A DNA stretch of 64,000 bases from contig DATFQX010000301.1 in the NCBI GenBank assembly GCA_035263865.1, positions 1-64,000 on the forward strand, in the 5' to 3' direction. Of this stretch, positions 24,451 to 32,609 are shown one piece after another. The first letter of the stretch is position 1. Each line of letters begins with the position of its first letter. The notes beneath the pieces were generated by a model that was not told the DNA's origin, ran no database searches, and saw only the letters and a list, made by a program, of their open reading frames with translations. The DNA comes from VAZQ01 sp035263865. GTDB taxonomy: Bacteria; Pseudomonadota; Alphaproteobacteria; Rhizobiales; Xanthobacteraceae. Position numbers and translations under genes: made by a program.

Positions 24451-25926
24451 TTACCACCACCGCTGGGGTGAAAGCCGTCCGGCCGCTTGTTCGAGGACAT
24501 TTCCGAGCGAGAACAGCGTCTCCTCGCCGAACGGGCGGCCGATGAGCTGAAGCCCGAGCGGCAAACCTTCGGCCGACAAGCCGCCCGGAACGGAAATTCC
24601 GGGCAAGCCCGCGAGGTTCACCGGCACCGTGAACACATCGTTGAGATACATCTCGACCGGATCATCCCCGCCCTTTTCGCCGATGGCGAAGGCAGCCGAT
24701 GGCGTCGCTGGCGCTAATATGGCGTCGACGCCTGCGGCAAAGACCTGGTCGAAATCGTGCTTGATTAGCGTGCGGACCTTTTGCGCGCGCAAGTAATAGG
24801 CGTCGTAATAGCCGGCCGAGAGCACGTAGGTGCCGATCATGATGCGGCGGCGCACCTCCTTGCCAAAGCCGGCCGCACGCGTGTTCTGGTACATGTCGGC
24901 GACGTCGCGCCCGGGAATGCGCAAGCCGTAGCGTACCCCGTCATAGCGGGCGAGATTGGAGGATGCCTCCGCCGGCGCAACGATGTAGTAGGCCGGCAAG
25001 GCATATTTCGTGTGCGGCAGCGAGACCGTGACGATCTCGGCACCGGCAGAGGCGAGCCACTGCGCGCCGCGTTCCCAGAGCTTCTCGATTTCGCTCGCCA
25101 TGCCCTCGACGCGGTATTCCTTCGGAATACCGATCTTCATTCCTTTGATGGACCGGCCGACGGCCGCTTCGTAGTCGGGAACGGGTAGATCGACCGATGT
25201 CGTGTCTTTCGGATCGTGCCCTGCCATCGAGGTGAGCAGGATCGCGGCGTCGCGCACCGTGCGTGCGAGCGGCCCCGCCTGATCGAGCGACGATGCAAAC
25301 GCCACGATGCCCCAGCGCGAGCAGCGGCCGTAGGTCGGCTTGATGCCGACGATACCAGTGAAAGCCGCGGGTTGGCGGATGGAGCCGCCGGTATCCGTTC
25401 CCGTTGCGCCAAGGCACAGCTGCGCGGCCACGGCCGCCGCCGAGCCGCCCGAGGAGCCGCCGGGCACAAGCGGCGTATTCGCGCCCCTTCGGTGCCAAGG
25501 CGAGATCGCCGGCCCGAAAAACGAGCTCTCGTTCGACGAGCCCATCGCGAACTCGTCGTTGTTGAGCTTACCCAGCATCACCGCCCCGTCGCGCCAGAGA
25601 TTGGCGCCCACGGTCGACTCGTAGGTCGGCAGGAAATTGTCGAGGATGCGCGAGCAGGCCGTGGTGCGCACATCTTTGGTCGCGAACATGTCCTTGACGC
25701 CGAGCACGACCCCTTCGAGCGGCCGCGCATCACCTGCGGCCAGGCGCGCATCGGCCGCTTGCGCCATGGCGCGCGCCCGATCCGGTGTCTCCAGCACATA
25801 AGCATTGAGCGCGCGCGCCTCTTCCATGGCGGTCAGGTGCGCTTCGGCGAGCTCGGCGGCCGAGAATTCTCGTCTGCGAAGGCGCTCGCGTGCGTCGGCA
25901 AGGGTCAGCGACGTGAGATCGGTCAC
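24451..25926 (-). CDS. gatA: Aspartyl/glutamyl-tRNA amidotransferase subunit A
   Basis: The 491-residue amidase frees ammonia from glutamine for GatB. It carries the amidase-signature catalytic residues: the lysine in VLGVKDMFA, the Gly/Ser-rich loop GGSSGGSAAAVAAQ with cis-Ser, and the nucleophile in GTDTGGSIRQPAA. The C-terminal part includes VFTVPVNLAGLPGISVP, which closes the active site. It follows gatC on the same strand with an 86-base gap. No defect was found. Confidence 0.97.
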   Translation of the reverse strand: MTDLTSLTLADARERLRRREFSAAELAEAHLTAMEEARALNAYVLETPDRARAMAQAADARLAAGDARPLEGVVLGVKDMFATKDVRTTACSRILDNFLPTYESTVGANLWRDGAVMLGKLNNDEFAMGSSNESSFFGPAISPWHRRGANTPLVPGGSSGGSAAAVAAQLCLGATGTDTGGSIRQPAAFTGIVGIKPTYGRCSRWGIVAFASSLDQAGPLARTVRDAAILLTSMAGHDPKDTTSVDLPVPDYEAAVGRSIKGMKIGIPKEYRVEGMASEIEKLWERGAQWLASAGAEIVTVSLPHTKYALPAYYIVAPAEASSNLARYDGVRYGLRIPGRDVADMYQNTRAAGFGKEVRRRIMIGTYVLSAGYYDAYYLRAQKVRTLIKHDFDQVFAAGVDAILAPATPSAAFAIGEKGGDDPVEMYLNDVFTVPVNLAGLPGISVPGGLSAEGLPLGLQLIGRPFGEETLFSLGNVLEQAAGRLSPQRWW

Positions 25927-25957
25927 GGCTCGAGATGATCCTGCTCAGCCTCTCGAA

Positions 25958-25989
25958 ATGCTCGGGTCTCGCTGCGCTCGGTCGAGCAT
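25958..25989 (-). repeat. Short inverted repeat between gatC and gatA
   Basis: ATGCTCG and CGAGCAT form a 7-bp stem around an 18-base loop in the unusually long gap between two co-transcribed genes. It may be a processing site or a copy of a short dispersed repeat. Only this copy is seen in the window, so repeat status is unproven. Confidence 0.25.
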
Positions 25990-26012
25990 GGTGGACTAAG
26001 CTGCGCGCCGGC

Positions 26013-26300
26013 TTATTCCACCACCTTCGGTACGACGAAGAAATCTTCCTCCGCCGCCGGAGCGTTCTTGAGGATGGCGTCGGGAATGCCTCCGTCGGTG
26101 ACGACGTCCGGGCGCTTTCTCATTTCTATCGGAATGACCGAGGTCATCGGCTCGACACCTTCGACATTGACCTCCGACAATTGCTCGACAAAGGCGAGAA
26201 TGGCATTGAGCTCGCCGCGCAGATGCTCAATCTCGTGCTCGGCGACCGCAATGCGCGCAAGCTGCGCGATGCGGCGCACGGTCTCGGGATCGACCGACAT
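26013..26300 (-). CDS. gatC: Aspartyl/glutamyl-tRNA amidotransferase subunit C
   Basis: The 95-residue protein is the small belt subunit that holds GatA and GatB together. The family pattern is complete: VRRIAQLARIAV at the N-terminus, ILAFVEQLSEVNVEGVEPM in the centre and the C-terminal FFVVPKVVE that wraps the partner. The start at 26300 has an AGGAGA box 6 bases upstream, better than the longer open frame. It heads the gatC-gatA unit and is divergent from the VOC gene. Confidence 0.96.
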   Translation of the reverse strand: MSVDPETVRRIAQLARIAVAEHEIEHLRGELNAILAFVEQLSEVNVEGVEPMTSVIPIEMRKRPDVVTDGGIPDAILKNAPAAEEDFFVVPKVVE

Positions 26301-26416
26301 GGGAATCTCCTGGAGCCGACCAAGCTCGGCGACCCTCATAGCAGAGCCGCTTTTGCGGCGCCAACCGTGCGCAAGCAACTATTGCGCCGACGACCGGAAG
26401 CGTCGATATAGCTGTC

Positions 26417-27295
26417 ATGGATGCCCCGAACCCGTCCAGCATCCCGACCTTCGCCAACCGTACCCCGCTGCATATCGGCGCGGTCGGGCTCAAGGTGCGC
26501 GAGATCGAAGGCGTCACCGCCTTCTACCGTGACGTGCTCGGCCTCGCCGTGCTGGACCGCACGAACGAGCGCACAACGCTCGGCGCCGGTGGGGTGCCCT
26601 TCGTTCACCTCGAGCATCGCCCCGATGCCATGCCCGACGATCCGCGCGAAGCGGGTCTCTATCACACCGCTTTCCTCATGCCGACGCGCGGCGATCTCGC
26701 GCGTTGGATTTTGCATGTCGCGCGACGCAAGGTGGCACTCACGGGCGCATCCGACCATGCGGTGAGCGAGGCATTCTATCTCGACGACCCGGAAGGAAAC
26801 GGTGTCGAGGTCTATTACGACCGCCCCGCGGAGACTTGGGAATGGACCGGGAGCGATCTGAAGATCACCACCGACCCGCTCGACATCGACAGTATCCTGC
26901 GGGAAGTTGCGCCCGGCGCGACCTATCCGAGTGCGCCGGACGGGCTGCGCATCGGCCACGTGCATCTTCGCGTCGGCGATGTCGCGCGCGCGGAGGCCTT
27001 CTATCGCGACACGCTCGGGCTCGATGTCACCCGCCGCCGCCACGGCGCGACCTTCATGTCATCGGGCCGTTATCATCATCACATCGCCGCCAATGTCTGG
27101 CACAGCGCCGCCGCGGGAGAGCGTAACGAAAACCGCGCTGGCTTGTCTTGGCTCGCGCTCGAGGCAGCCGATGCCACGGCATTCGACGCGGGAAAGGCGC
27201 GGCTTGCACAGGCGGGAGCGGAGTTCGCAGCGACGTCCGCCGGCATTGCAACCGCCGATCCTTGGGGTACGCGCCTGCGCATCACGCGCGGCTAA
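26417..27295 (+). CDS. Two-domain VOC-superfamily protein (extradiol-dioxygenase-like)
   Basis: The 292-residue product consists of two vicinal-oxygen-chelate units, LHIGAVGLKVREIEGVTAFYRD (about 18-39) and LRIGHVHLRVGDVARAEAFYRD (about 174-195), each with the first metal His; the Glu ligand of unit one is in GNGVEVYYDRP. The closest known architecture is Bacillus catechol 2,3-dioxygenase CatE. It may cleave an aromatic ring or act as a glyoxalase-like isomerase. The TAA stop shares bases with the TAG of the opposite nitronate monooxygenase gene. It starts the accessory catabolic segment, so an aromatic substrate is plausible but inferred. Confidence 0.87.
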   Translation: MDAPNPSSIPTFANRTPLHIGAVGLKVREIEGVTAFYRDVLGLAVLDRTNERTTLGAGGVPFVHLEHRPDAMPDDPREAGLYHTAFLMPTRGDLARWILHVARRKVALTGASDHAVSEAFYLDDPEGNGVEVYYDRPAETWEWTGSDLKITTDPLDIDSILREVAPGATYPSAPDGLRIGHVHLRVGDVARAEAFYRDTLGLDVTRRRHGATFMSSGRYHHHIAANVWHSAAAGERNENRAGLSWLALEAADATAFDAGKARLAQAGAEFAATSAGIATADPWGTRLRITRG

Positions 27296-28382
27296 GGCGC
27301 CCGCGATCCGGCGAGTGTCCGCATCTGCTCGAGCGCCTCGGCGGCGAGCATCTTGGTCAATTGGCCGGCGGGCGCTGCGCGGCCGAGTGCGGCTGCTTGC
27401 CCGGCCCACATCGGCGAGAAGTCGCCCGAGCCCTCCGCCTCCGCCTTGGCGCGCAACGGCGCGAGCGCGCCAGCGGCGAGCGGAAATTCGGGCGCCACGT
27501 CGGACATCGGTCCGATCTCGCGCATCACTCGGTTGACGATGCCGCGCGCGGCGCGGCCGGTCAAGAGATTGGTCAACGCGGTGCCGTCGTCACGCGCCGA
27601 GTTGAGGGCGGCGCGATGCGCCGCCGAAATCTTCGCCTCGGGGCACCATAGATAGGCCGTGCCGATCTGGACGCCGGCAGCGCCGAGCGCAAACGCGGCC
27701 GCGATCCCGCGCGCATCGGTGATCGCGCCGGCGGCGATGACCGGAACCTTCACCGCATCAACGATCTGCGGGACAAGCGCGAAGGTTCCCGCCTGAGTCG
27801 CGACGTCGTCGGTCAAGAAGATGCCGCGGTGCCCACCGGCCTCGTAGCCCTGCGCAATGATGGCATCGACCCCGCGCGCTTCGAGCCAACGCGCCTCAGC
27901 GGCGGTCGTGGCCGAGCTGATGATGACGCAGCCCGCGTCCTTGAGCCTCTTCACCAGAGTCGGCTCCGGCAGGCCGAAGTGGAAACTGACGACTTCGGGC
28001 TTGAGCTCCTCCACGACCTCACAGAAGGCGGCGTCGAAGGCCGCGCGGTTGCTCGAGGGGATCGGCGCCGCCGGATCGATGGCGAGCTCGCGATAATAGG
28101 GACGGAGTGCTTCACACGCCAGCGCGCTTCTCGCTCGTTGTTGAGCGCCGGAGGGGTGTGACAGAAGAAGCCGAGATTGATGGGCTTGCTCGTGCGCGCG
28201 CGGATTTTAGCCATCTGCTCCCGGATCTGATCCCCATTGAGCATCGCGCAGGGGAGCGACCCGAGCGCGCCCGCCTGCGCCGCGGCCGCCGCGAGTTCCC
28301 AATCCATGGCGCCGGCCATTGGCGCCTGCACGATTGGAAGCTCGATCTTGAACAACTCGATGAGACGGCGGTCCGGCCACAT
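27292..28382 (-). pseudogene. Nitronate monooxygenase interrupted by a 2-base frameshift
   Basis: Two frames together encode one FMN-dependent nitronate monooxygenase of normal length (about 363 residues). The upstream part (from 28382) reads MWPDRRLIELFKIELPIVQA then PMAGAMDWELAAAAAQAGAL and GFFCHTPPALNNEREARW. The downstream part (ending 27292) reads VVSFHFGLPEPTLVKRLK, the catalytic-region AQGYEAGGHRG and GAAGVQIGTAYLWCPEA. The break lies near 28113-28118, where the minus strand reads CGTGTGAAG: deleting one GT restores frame into EALRPYYRELAIDP, the expected continuation. A sequencing or assembly slip is as likely as a true pseudogene, because both parts are otherwise intact. Confidence 0.82.
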
Positions 28383-28512
28383 GGCAGCATCCTCGACGAT
28401 GTCGCAGCCTATTTAATCACGTTCTGGTTCGATATCATCGCCAGCCTGCATGCAAGCCGACCTCGGGCCAAAACTATCCAGACAGTCGCAATGAAGCTCG
28501 ACTGAAACGCCG

Positions 28513-29496
28513 ATGGTGTCACGCATTCTCATCGCCGCTGTTGCTATAGCCCTGACGCTTGAGCACGCCCAGGCACAGGCAACACTCGATGCGGAGGCCA
28601 AGAGCTATCCCAACCGCGCGATCCGTATCATCGTGCCGTTTCCTCCGGGCGGACCGGCGGACACGATCGCACGCCTCGTCGGACAGCGCATGACCGAGGA
28701 TTGGGGCCAACCGGCCCTGATCGAAAACCGCGCCGGCGGCAATACCGCGATCGGCGCGCAAGCAGCGGCGCGTGCGGCAGCCGACGGTTACACGCTGCTC
28801 GCGGCGATGGATACGACCATGGTGATCAATCCATTGGTCGCGCCCAATCTGCCCTACGACCCGCTCAAGGATTTCGTGCCGATCACGCTGTTGACCAAGA
28901 CCATGTCGCTGGTGGTGGTGCGAAGCGATGGACCCAAGACAGTCAAGGAGCTGATCGCCAAGGCAAAGGCCAATCCCGGACAGCTCAATATGGGCGCCGG
29001 TACCATCACCTCGCGTCTCGGTGCGCTCCAGTTCGCCAAAGCCGCCGGGATCGATGTGCAGCTCGTTCCATTCAAGGGCAGCGCCGAGATCGGCCACGCC
29101 GTGCTCGCAGGAACGGTCGATTTCGCGCTCGACAGCACCGGCACGAGCCTGCCGCTGATCCAAAGCGGCCATTACCGCGTACTGGCCAAATACAGCAACC
29201 GGCCGCTCCCCATCCTTCCCCGTCTTAGCGTGGCGGCCGAACTGCCCGGACTTGACGAAAGCGCCACCTGGATATCGCTTGTGGCGCCCGCCGGGACACC
29301 GGCCGGCATCGTCGACAAAATCCATGGCGAGGTGGCGAGCATCTACAGCGACGGGGCCTTGGCCAACAAGCTGGAGCAAATCGGCATTCCGGCGTTGCGC
29401 AGCAGCTCGCCGGCTGAGTTCGCGGCTTTTATCCGCAGCGAGACCGGGCGCTGGTCCAAGGTCCTCAAGGAAAGCAGCAACTTGAAACTGGACTGA
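28513..29496 (+). CDS. Bug/TctC-family periplasmic solute receptor (4 of 6)
   Basis: The 327-residue receptor has a signal peptide (ILIAAVAIALTLEHAQAQ) and the Bug pattern YPNRAIRIIVPFPPGGPAD, IENRAGGNTAIGA, NLPYDPLKDFVPITLL, the ligand-loop PFKGSAEIGH and the C-terminal RSETGRWSKVLKES. It is closely similar along its length to the fifth receptor at 30812 (both share AAMD, PLKDF.PITL and SGHYR/SGKLR loops), suggesting duplication. It is divergent from the frameshifted monooxygenase gene and convergent with a flavin monooxygenase gene. Confidence 0.91.
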   Translation: MVSRILIAAVAIALTLEHAQAQATLDAEAKSYPNRAIRIIVPFPPGGPADTIARLVGQRMTEDWGQPALIENRAGGNTAIGAQAAARAAADGYTLLAAMDTTMVINPLVAPNLPYDPLKDFVPITLLTKTMSLVVVRSDGPKTVKELIAKAKANPGQLNMGAGTITSRLGALQFAKAAGIDVQLVPFKGSAEIGHAVLAGTVDFALDSTGTSLPLIQSGHYRVLAKYSNRPLPILPRLSVAAELPGLDESATWISLVAPAGTPAGIVDKIHGEVASIYSDGALANKLEQIGIPALRSSSPAEFAAFIRSETGRWSKVLKESSNLKLD

Positions 29497-29537
29497 GGTC
29501 TAGCTAACCGCCTGCGCCGCGCCGCCGGCGCCCGTCA

Positions 29538-30635
29538 TCATTGCTTGTCGCGCAGACCCGCGCGTTGCAGGCGCGGCAGAACCTCGTCGCAGAAGAACGG
29601 AAGCTCATCGAGATAGTTGACGAGCGAGACCGCAACTCCAGTCAGGCCGGCTTTGCTGAGATCGATGAGCTGGCTCGCCACGTGATCCGGGTCGCCCACA
29701 ATGGGCAAGCCGCCCATGCCCTGCGCGTAGCCGCTGCGGATCTGCTGGAATTTTTCCGGCGGCGTGTTCTGAGCCGTGATGTTCTTGAGCGCGAGAATGT
29801 CGTCGACCGCTCTCCAATCGGCACGCTCGACAATCGAATAATGGAAATAGTCCTCGGCTTCCTTCTTGGTCGGCCTGCAGGTGATGACTCCGACGGTATA
29901 GACGCCGAGCTCCCTGCCCCGCTGCCTGGCTTGACCTTTGGCCGTCGCAACCTTCTGCGCTGTCTCGTCGAGCGAGGTACGGGACGCCTGAAGAAAGAAC
30001 GCATCGCAGTTGTGGATCGCGAAGGCCTGTCCGACTGGAGAGGCGCCTGCGTTCATGATCAGCGGTCGCGAGCCGCCATAGGGCTTGGGCTTGCCGCGTA
30101 TGCCCTTCATGTCGAGATACTTTCCGTGGAAGGCGAAATCTTCCTTGTCCGACCAGATCATCTTGATGACGTCGATCCATTCCTGCGCGTATTCGTAGCG
30201 CGCTTCGTGCTCGCGCTGCTTGACGCCGAACATCGTGAATTCGCCCTCGTTCCAGCCGACCACGATGTTGAGGCCAAAACGGCCTTCGCCGATATGGTCG
30301 GCGGTCACCATTTCCTTGGCGGCAATGATTGGATGAAACAGCGGCGCGTGCACCGTTCCGAACACGGTGACGCGCTTGGTCGAGGCGAGCAGGCCGGTCG
30401 CCCAGGTGATGGTTTCGAGCGTTGCACCCTGGTAGTCGGTGTCGCCGCCATAGCCCTTCCAGCGGCCGATCGGCAGGAGAAAGTCGATGCCGGCGTCATC
30501 GGCCATCCGCGCCAGCTTAAGATTGTCCGCCCAACTCCCCGACCAGCGCTCGGGGACGAGCGTGACCGCCCGGCCCGACGAGCAGTTCGCGCCGAACAAG
30601 CCGATCTTGAGCTTGTTCGCGTTGTACATCGCCAT
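29538..30635 (-). CDS. LLM-class flavin-dependent monooxygenase, RutA/SfnG-like
   Basis: The 365-residue protein is a luciferase-like TIM barrel of the group that contains pyrimidine oxygenase RutA and dimethylsulfone monooxygenase SfnG. Motifs include LARMADDAGIDFLLPIGRWK, TVFGTVHAPLFHPIIAAKEM, the group signature GRFGLNIVVGWNEGEFTMFG and NAGASPVGQAFA. Such enzymes use FMNH2 and oxygen to open rings or cut C-S bonds. The start at 30635 (MAMYNANKLKIGLFG) fits the family N-terminus; an ATG two codons later is an alternative. It lies between two Bug receptors, pointing to catabolism of an imported small molecule. The substrate is not readable. Confidence 0.89.
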   Translation of the reverse strand: MAMYNANKLKIGLFGANCSSGRAVTLVPERWSGSWADNLKLARMADDAGIDFLLPIGRWKGYGGDTDYQGATLETITWATGLLASTKRVTVFGTVHAPLFHPIIAAKEMVTADHIGEGRFGLNIVVGWNEGEFTMFGVKQREHEARYEYAQEWIDVIKMIWSDKEDFAFHGKYLDMKGIRGKPKPYGGSRPLIMNAGASPVGQAFAIHNCDAFFLQASRTSLDETAQKVATAKGQARQRGRELGVYTVGVITCRPTKKEAEDYFHYSIVERADWRAVDDILALKNITAQNTPPEKFQQIRSGYAQGMGGLPIVGDPDHVASQLIDLSKAGLTGVAVSLVNYLDELPFFCDEVLPRLQRAGLRDKQ

Positions 30636-30811
30636 GCGATCTTGCCGGGACGAAGCGGGAGCGAGCACGGTCGTCTCCTTCGGGAGGGCGAGTGCAAACG
30701 AGGCTAGCGTATGGACAGAGGATTTTGAATGGGAGGCCCGCATTCGCCGATTGCCTTGCAAAAGCGCACCGGTGAGAATTGCCGAAAAAAGGCTGCGTGC
30801 GAGAAGGTCTC

Positions 30812-31789
30812 ATGACCCGTCGTGCAATCGCGCTGGCAATTACGGCGGCGTTGGTGATCGCAACCGCCGCGGCGCAAGAACGCCCCGAGGCCTTCCCCAC
30901 GCGGCCGGTCAAAATCGTCGTCCCGTTCCCGCCGGGCGGGCCGACCGACATCCTCGCGCGCGTCATCGCGCAACGGCTAAGCGAGATCTGGGGACAGCCG
31001 GTGGTGGTCGAAAATCAACCTGGCGCCAATACCGCGATTGCCGCAGCGCGCGTCGCTAAAACGCCGGCCGACGGCTACACGCTGCTGGCGGCAATGGATG
31101 TCACACTGGTGCTCAATCCGCTCGCGACCAGCAATCTCTCTTATGACCCGCTCAAGGACTTTGCGCCGATCACGCTCGCATCCAAGAACACGTCGCTCCT
31201 GAGCGTGCGCGCCGAAGATGGCCCGAAGACCGTCAAGGAGCTGATCGCACGCGCCAAGGCAAATCCCGGCAAGCTCAACTATGGCGCGGGGATCATCACT
31301 ACACGGCTCGCCGGCTATCTGTTCAACCGCGAGGCCGGCCTCGACGTGCAATACATTCCGTTCAACGGCAGCGCACCGACGGTACAGGGTCTCCTGACCG
31401 GCGCCGTCGATTACATCATCGACGGCGCGGCCACGAGCCTTCCCCTCATCCACAGCGGCAAGTTACGCGCGCTCGCCAAGCTCAACAGCCGGCCGTTGCC
31501 AGCCTTGCCGGAGGTGCGGCCGCTCGCGGTCGAAGCCGGTATTCCGGCGCTCGATGATATCTCGACCTGGATCGGGCTCGTGGCGCCTGCCGGCACCTCA
31601 CGCACGGTCATCGACAAGATTCAGCATGAAGTCGTCAGGATGTACGCCGATCCCGTCATTGCCGAGAGACTTGAGAGGGCGGGGATCACCGCGGTCAGCA
31701 GCACGCCCGAAGAATTCGACGCTTTCGTGCGCAAAGAGCTGGACCGGTGGGGCCAAGTGTTCAAAGAAAGTGGAATAAGGCTGAATTGA
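30812..31789 (+). CDS. Bug/TctC-family periplasmic solute receptor (5 of 6)
   Basis: The 325-residue receptor starts at an ATG with a GAGAAGG box and a signal peptide (ALAITAALVIATAAAQ). It then shows FPTRPVKIVVPFPPGGPTD, VENQPGANTAIAAARV, SYDPLKDFAPITLA, PFNGSAPTVQGL and the C-terminal KELDRWGQVFKESGIRLN. Much of it mirrors the receptor at 28513, so the two are recent relatives flanking the flavin monooxygenase gene. It is divergent from that gene over 176 bases and convergent with the ArsR-type regulator. Confidence 0.91.
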   Translation: MTRRAIALAITAALVIATAAAQERPEAFPTRPVKIVVPFPPGGPTDILARVIAQRLSEIWGQPVVVENQPGANTAIAAARVAKTPADGYTLLAAMDVTLVLNPLATSNLSYDPLKDFAPITLASKNTSLLSVRAEDGPKTVKELIARAKANPGKLNYGAGIITTRLAGYLFNREAGLDVQYIPFNGSAPTVQGLLTGAVDYIIDGAATSLPLIHSGKLRALAKLNSRPLPALPEVRPLAVEAGIPALDDISTWIGLVAPAGTSRTVIDKIQHEVVRMYADPVIAERLERAGITAVSSTPEEFDAFVRKELDRWGQVFKESGIRLN

Positions 31790-31798
31790 GGGGCGCCG

Positions 31799-32506
31799 CT
31801 ATTCCAAGTGCACGCCAAAATCTTCTCGAAAGATGCGCTGCCCTTTCGGGGTGATGGCGACCGCGCGGCTCGCGGGGATGCGACGAATCCAGCCATTCTG
31901 GAAGCTGTGGGCGCAGAGTGCTGCCCCGACTGCGCCCGCCAAATGCGGTCGCCGCTCGCTCCAATCGAGACAGGGCCGGCAGAGGACGCGCGAGGCGCGC
32001 TTACCGCGCCGTGCCAACAAGGCATCAACATCGATTCCCATTCGGTTGAGGAGTTGGATGCCGGCGTCGGTTACCAATCCCGCATCGCTCGCCAGCTCAG
32101 CGTAGCCACCTGCCACGAGGGCATCTGCGAGCGCAACGCCGAGACGGCCGGCAAGATGGTCGTAGCACGTTCGCGCCGTTCTGAGGGCTACGTCTCTGGG
32201 ACCGACAAAGAGCGGTCGCTTACCCTCCAAGCCGGATGCGACTTGCATGATGCTTTCGATCATCTGTGCGACCGCTTGCGACGCGAGGCGGTAGTAGCGA
32301 TGCCGGCCTTGTTTCTCCAGGCTGAGAAGGCCGACCGCAGCCATACGCGTCAGGTGACCGCTTGCGGTCTGCGGCGTGACACGGCCGACCTGCGCCAGCT
32401 CTGAGGCTGTCAGCGCACGTCCGTCCATTAGCGCATGGAGCATTCCCGCACGTGCGGGGTCGCCCACAAGCGACGCGACCGTGGCAAACATCGCATAGCT
32501 CGCCAT
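31799..32506 (-). CDS. ArsR-type winged-helix transcriptional regulator
   Basis: The 235-residue protein begins with an ArsR-like DNA-binding domain (about 5-80): LVGDPARAGMLHALMDGRALTASELAQ, recognition helix TPQTASGHLTRM and wing LLSLEKQGRHRYYRLAS. A long C-terminal domain with CYDHLAGRLGVALADALV and the Cys-containing RVLCRPCLDWSERRPHLAG follows, a layout seen in a subgroup that senses small organic ligands or metals through cysteines. It is divergent from the MFS gene over 103 bases that contain the short palindrome TTACCGTAA (32569-32577). It probably controls that permease and perhaps the catabolic segment. Confidence 0.87.
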   Translation of the reverse strand: MASYAMFATVASLVGDPARAGMLHALMDGRALTASELAQVGRVTPQTASGHLTRMAAVGLLSLEKQGRHRYYRLASQAVAQMIESIMQVASGLEGKRPLFVGPRDVALRTARTCYDHLAGRLGVALADALVAGGYAELASDAGLVTDAGIQLLNRMGIDVDALLARRGKRASRVLCRPCLDWSERRPHLAGAVGAALCAHSFQNGWIRRIPASRAVAITPKGQRIFREDFGVHLE

Positions 32507-32609
32507 TGCTGAACTCCCAAATAGGCCATCCGTACCCTACACCGCTCCTCGACCTGATGCTTCGGTCATTACCGTAACGTGGCTCGGCGCATTGGAGCAC
32601 AATGCCCGC

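Noticed and set aside
32569..32577. TTACCGTAA palindrome between the ArsR-type and MFS genes
   Set aside because: Too short to call as an operator on its own, although its position would suit one.
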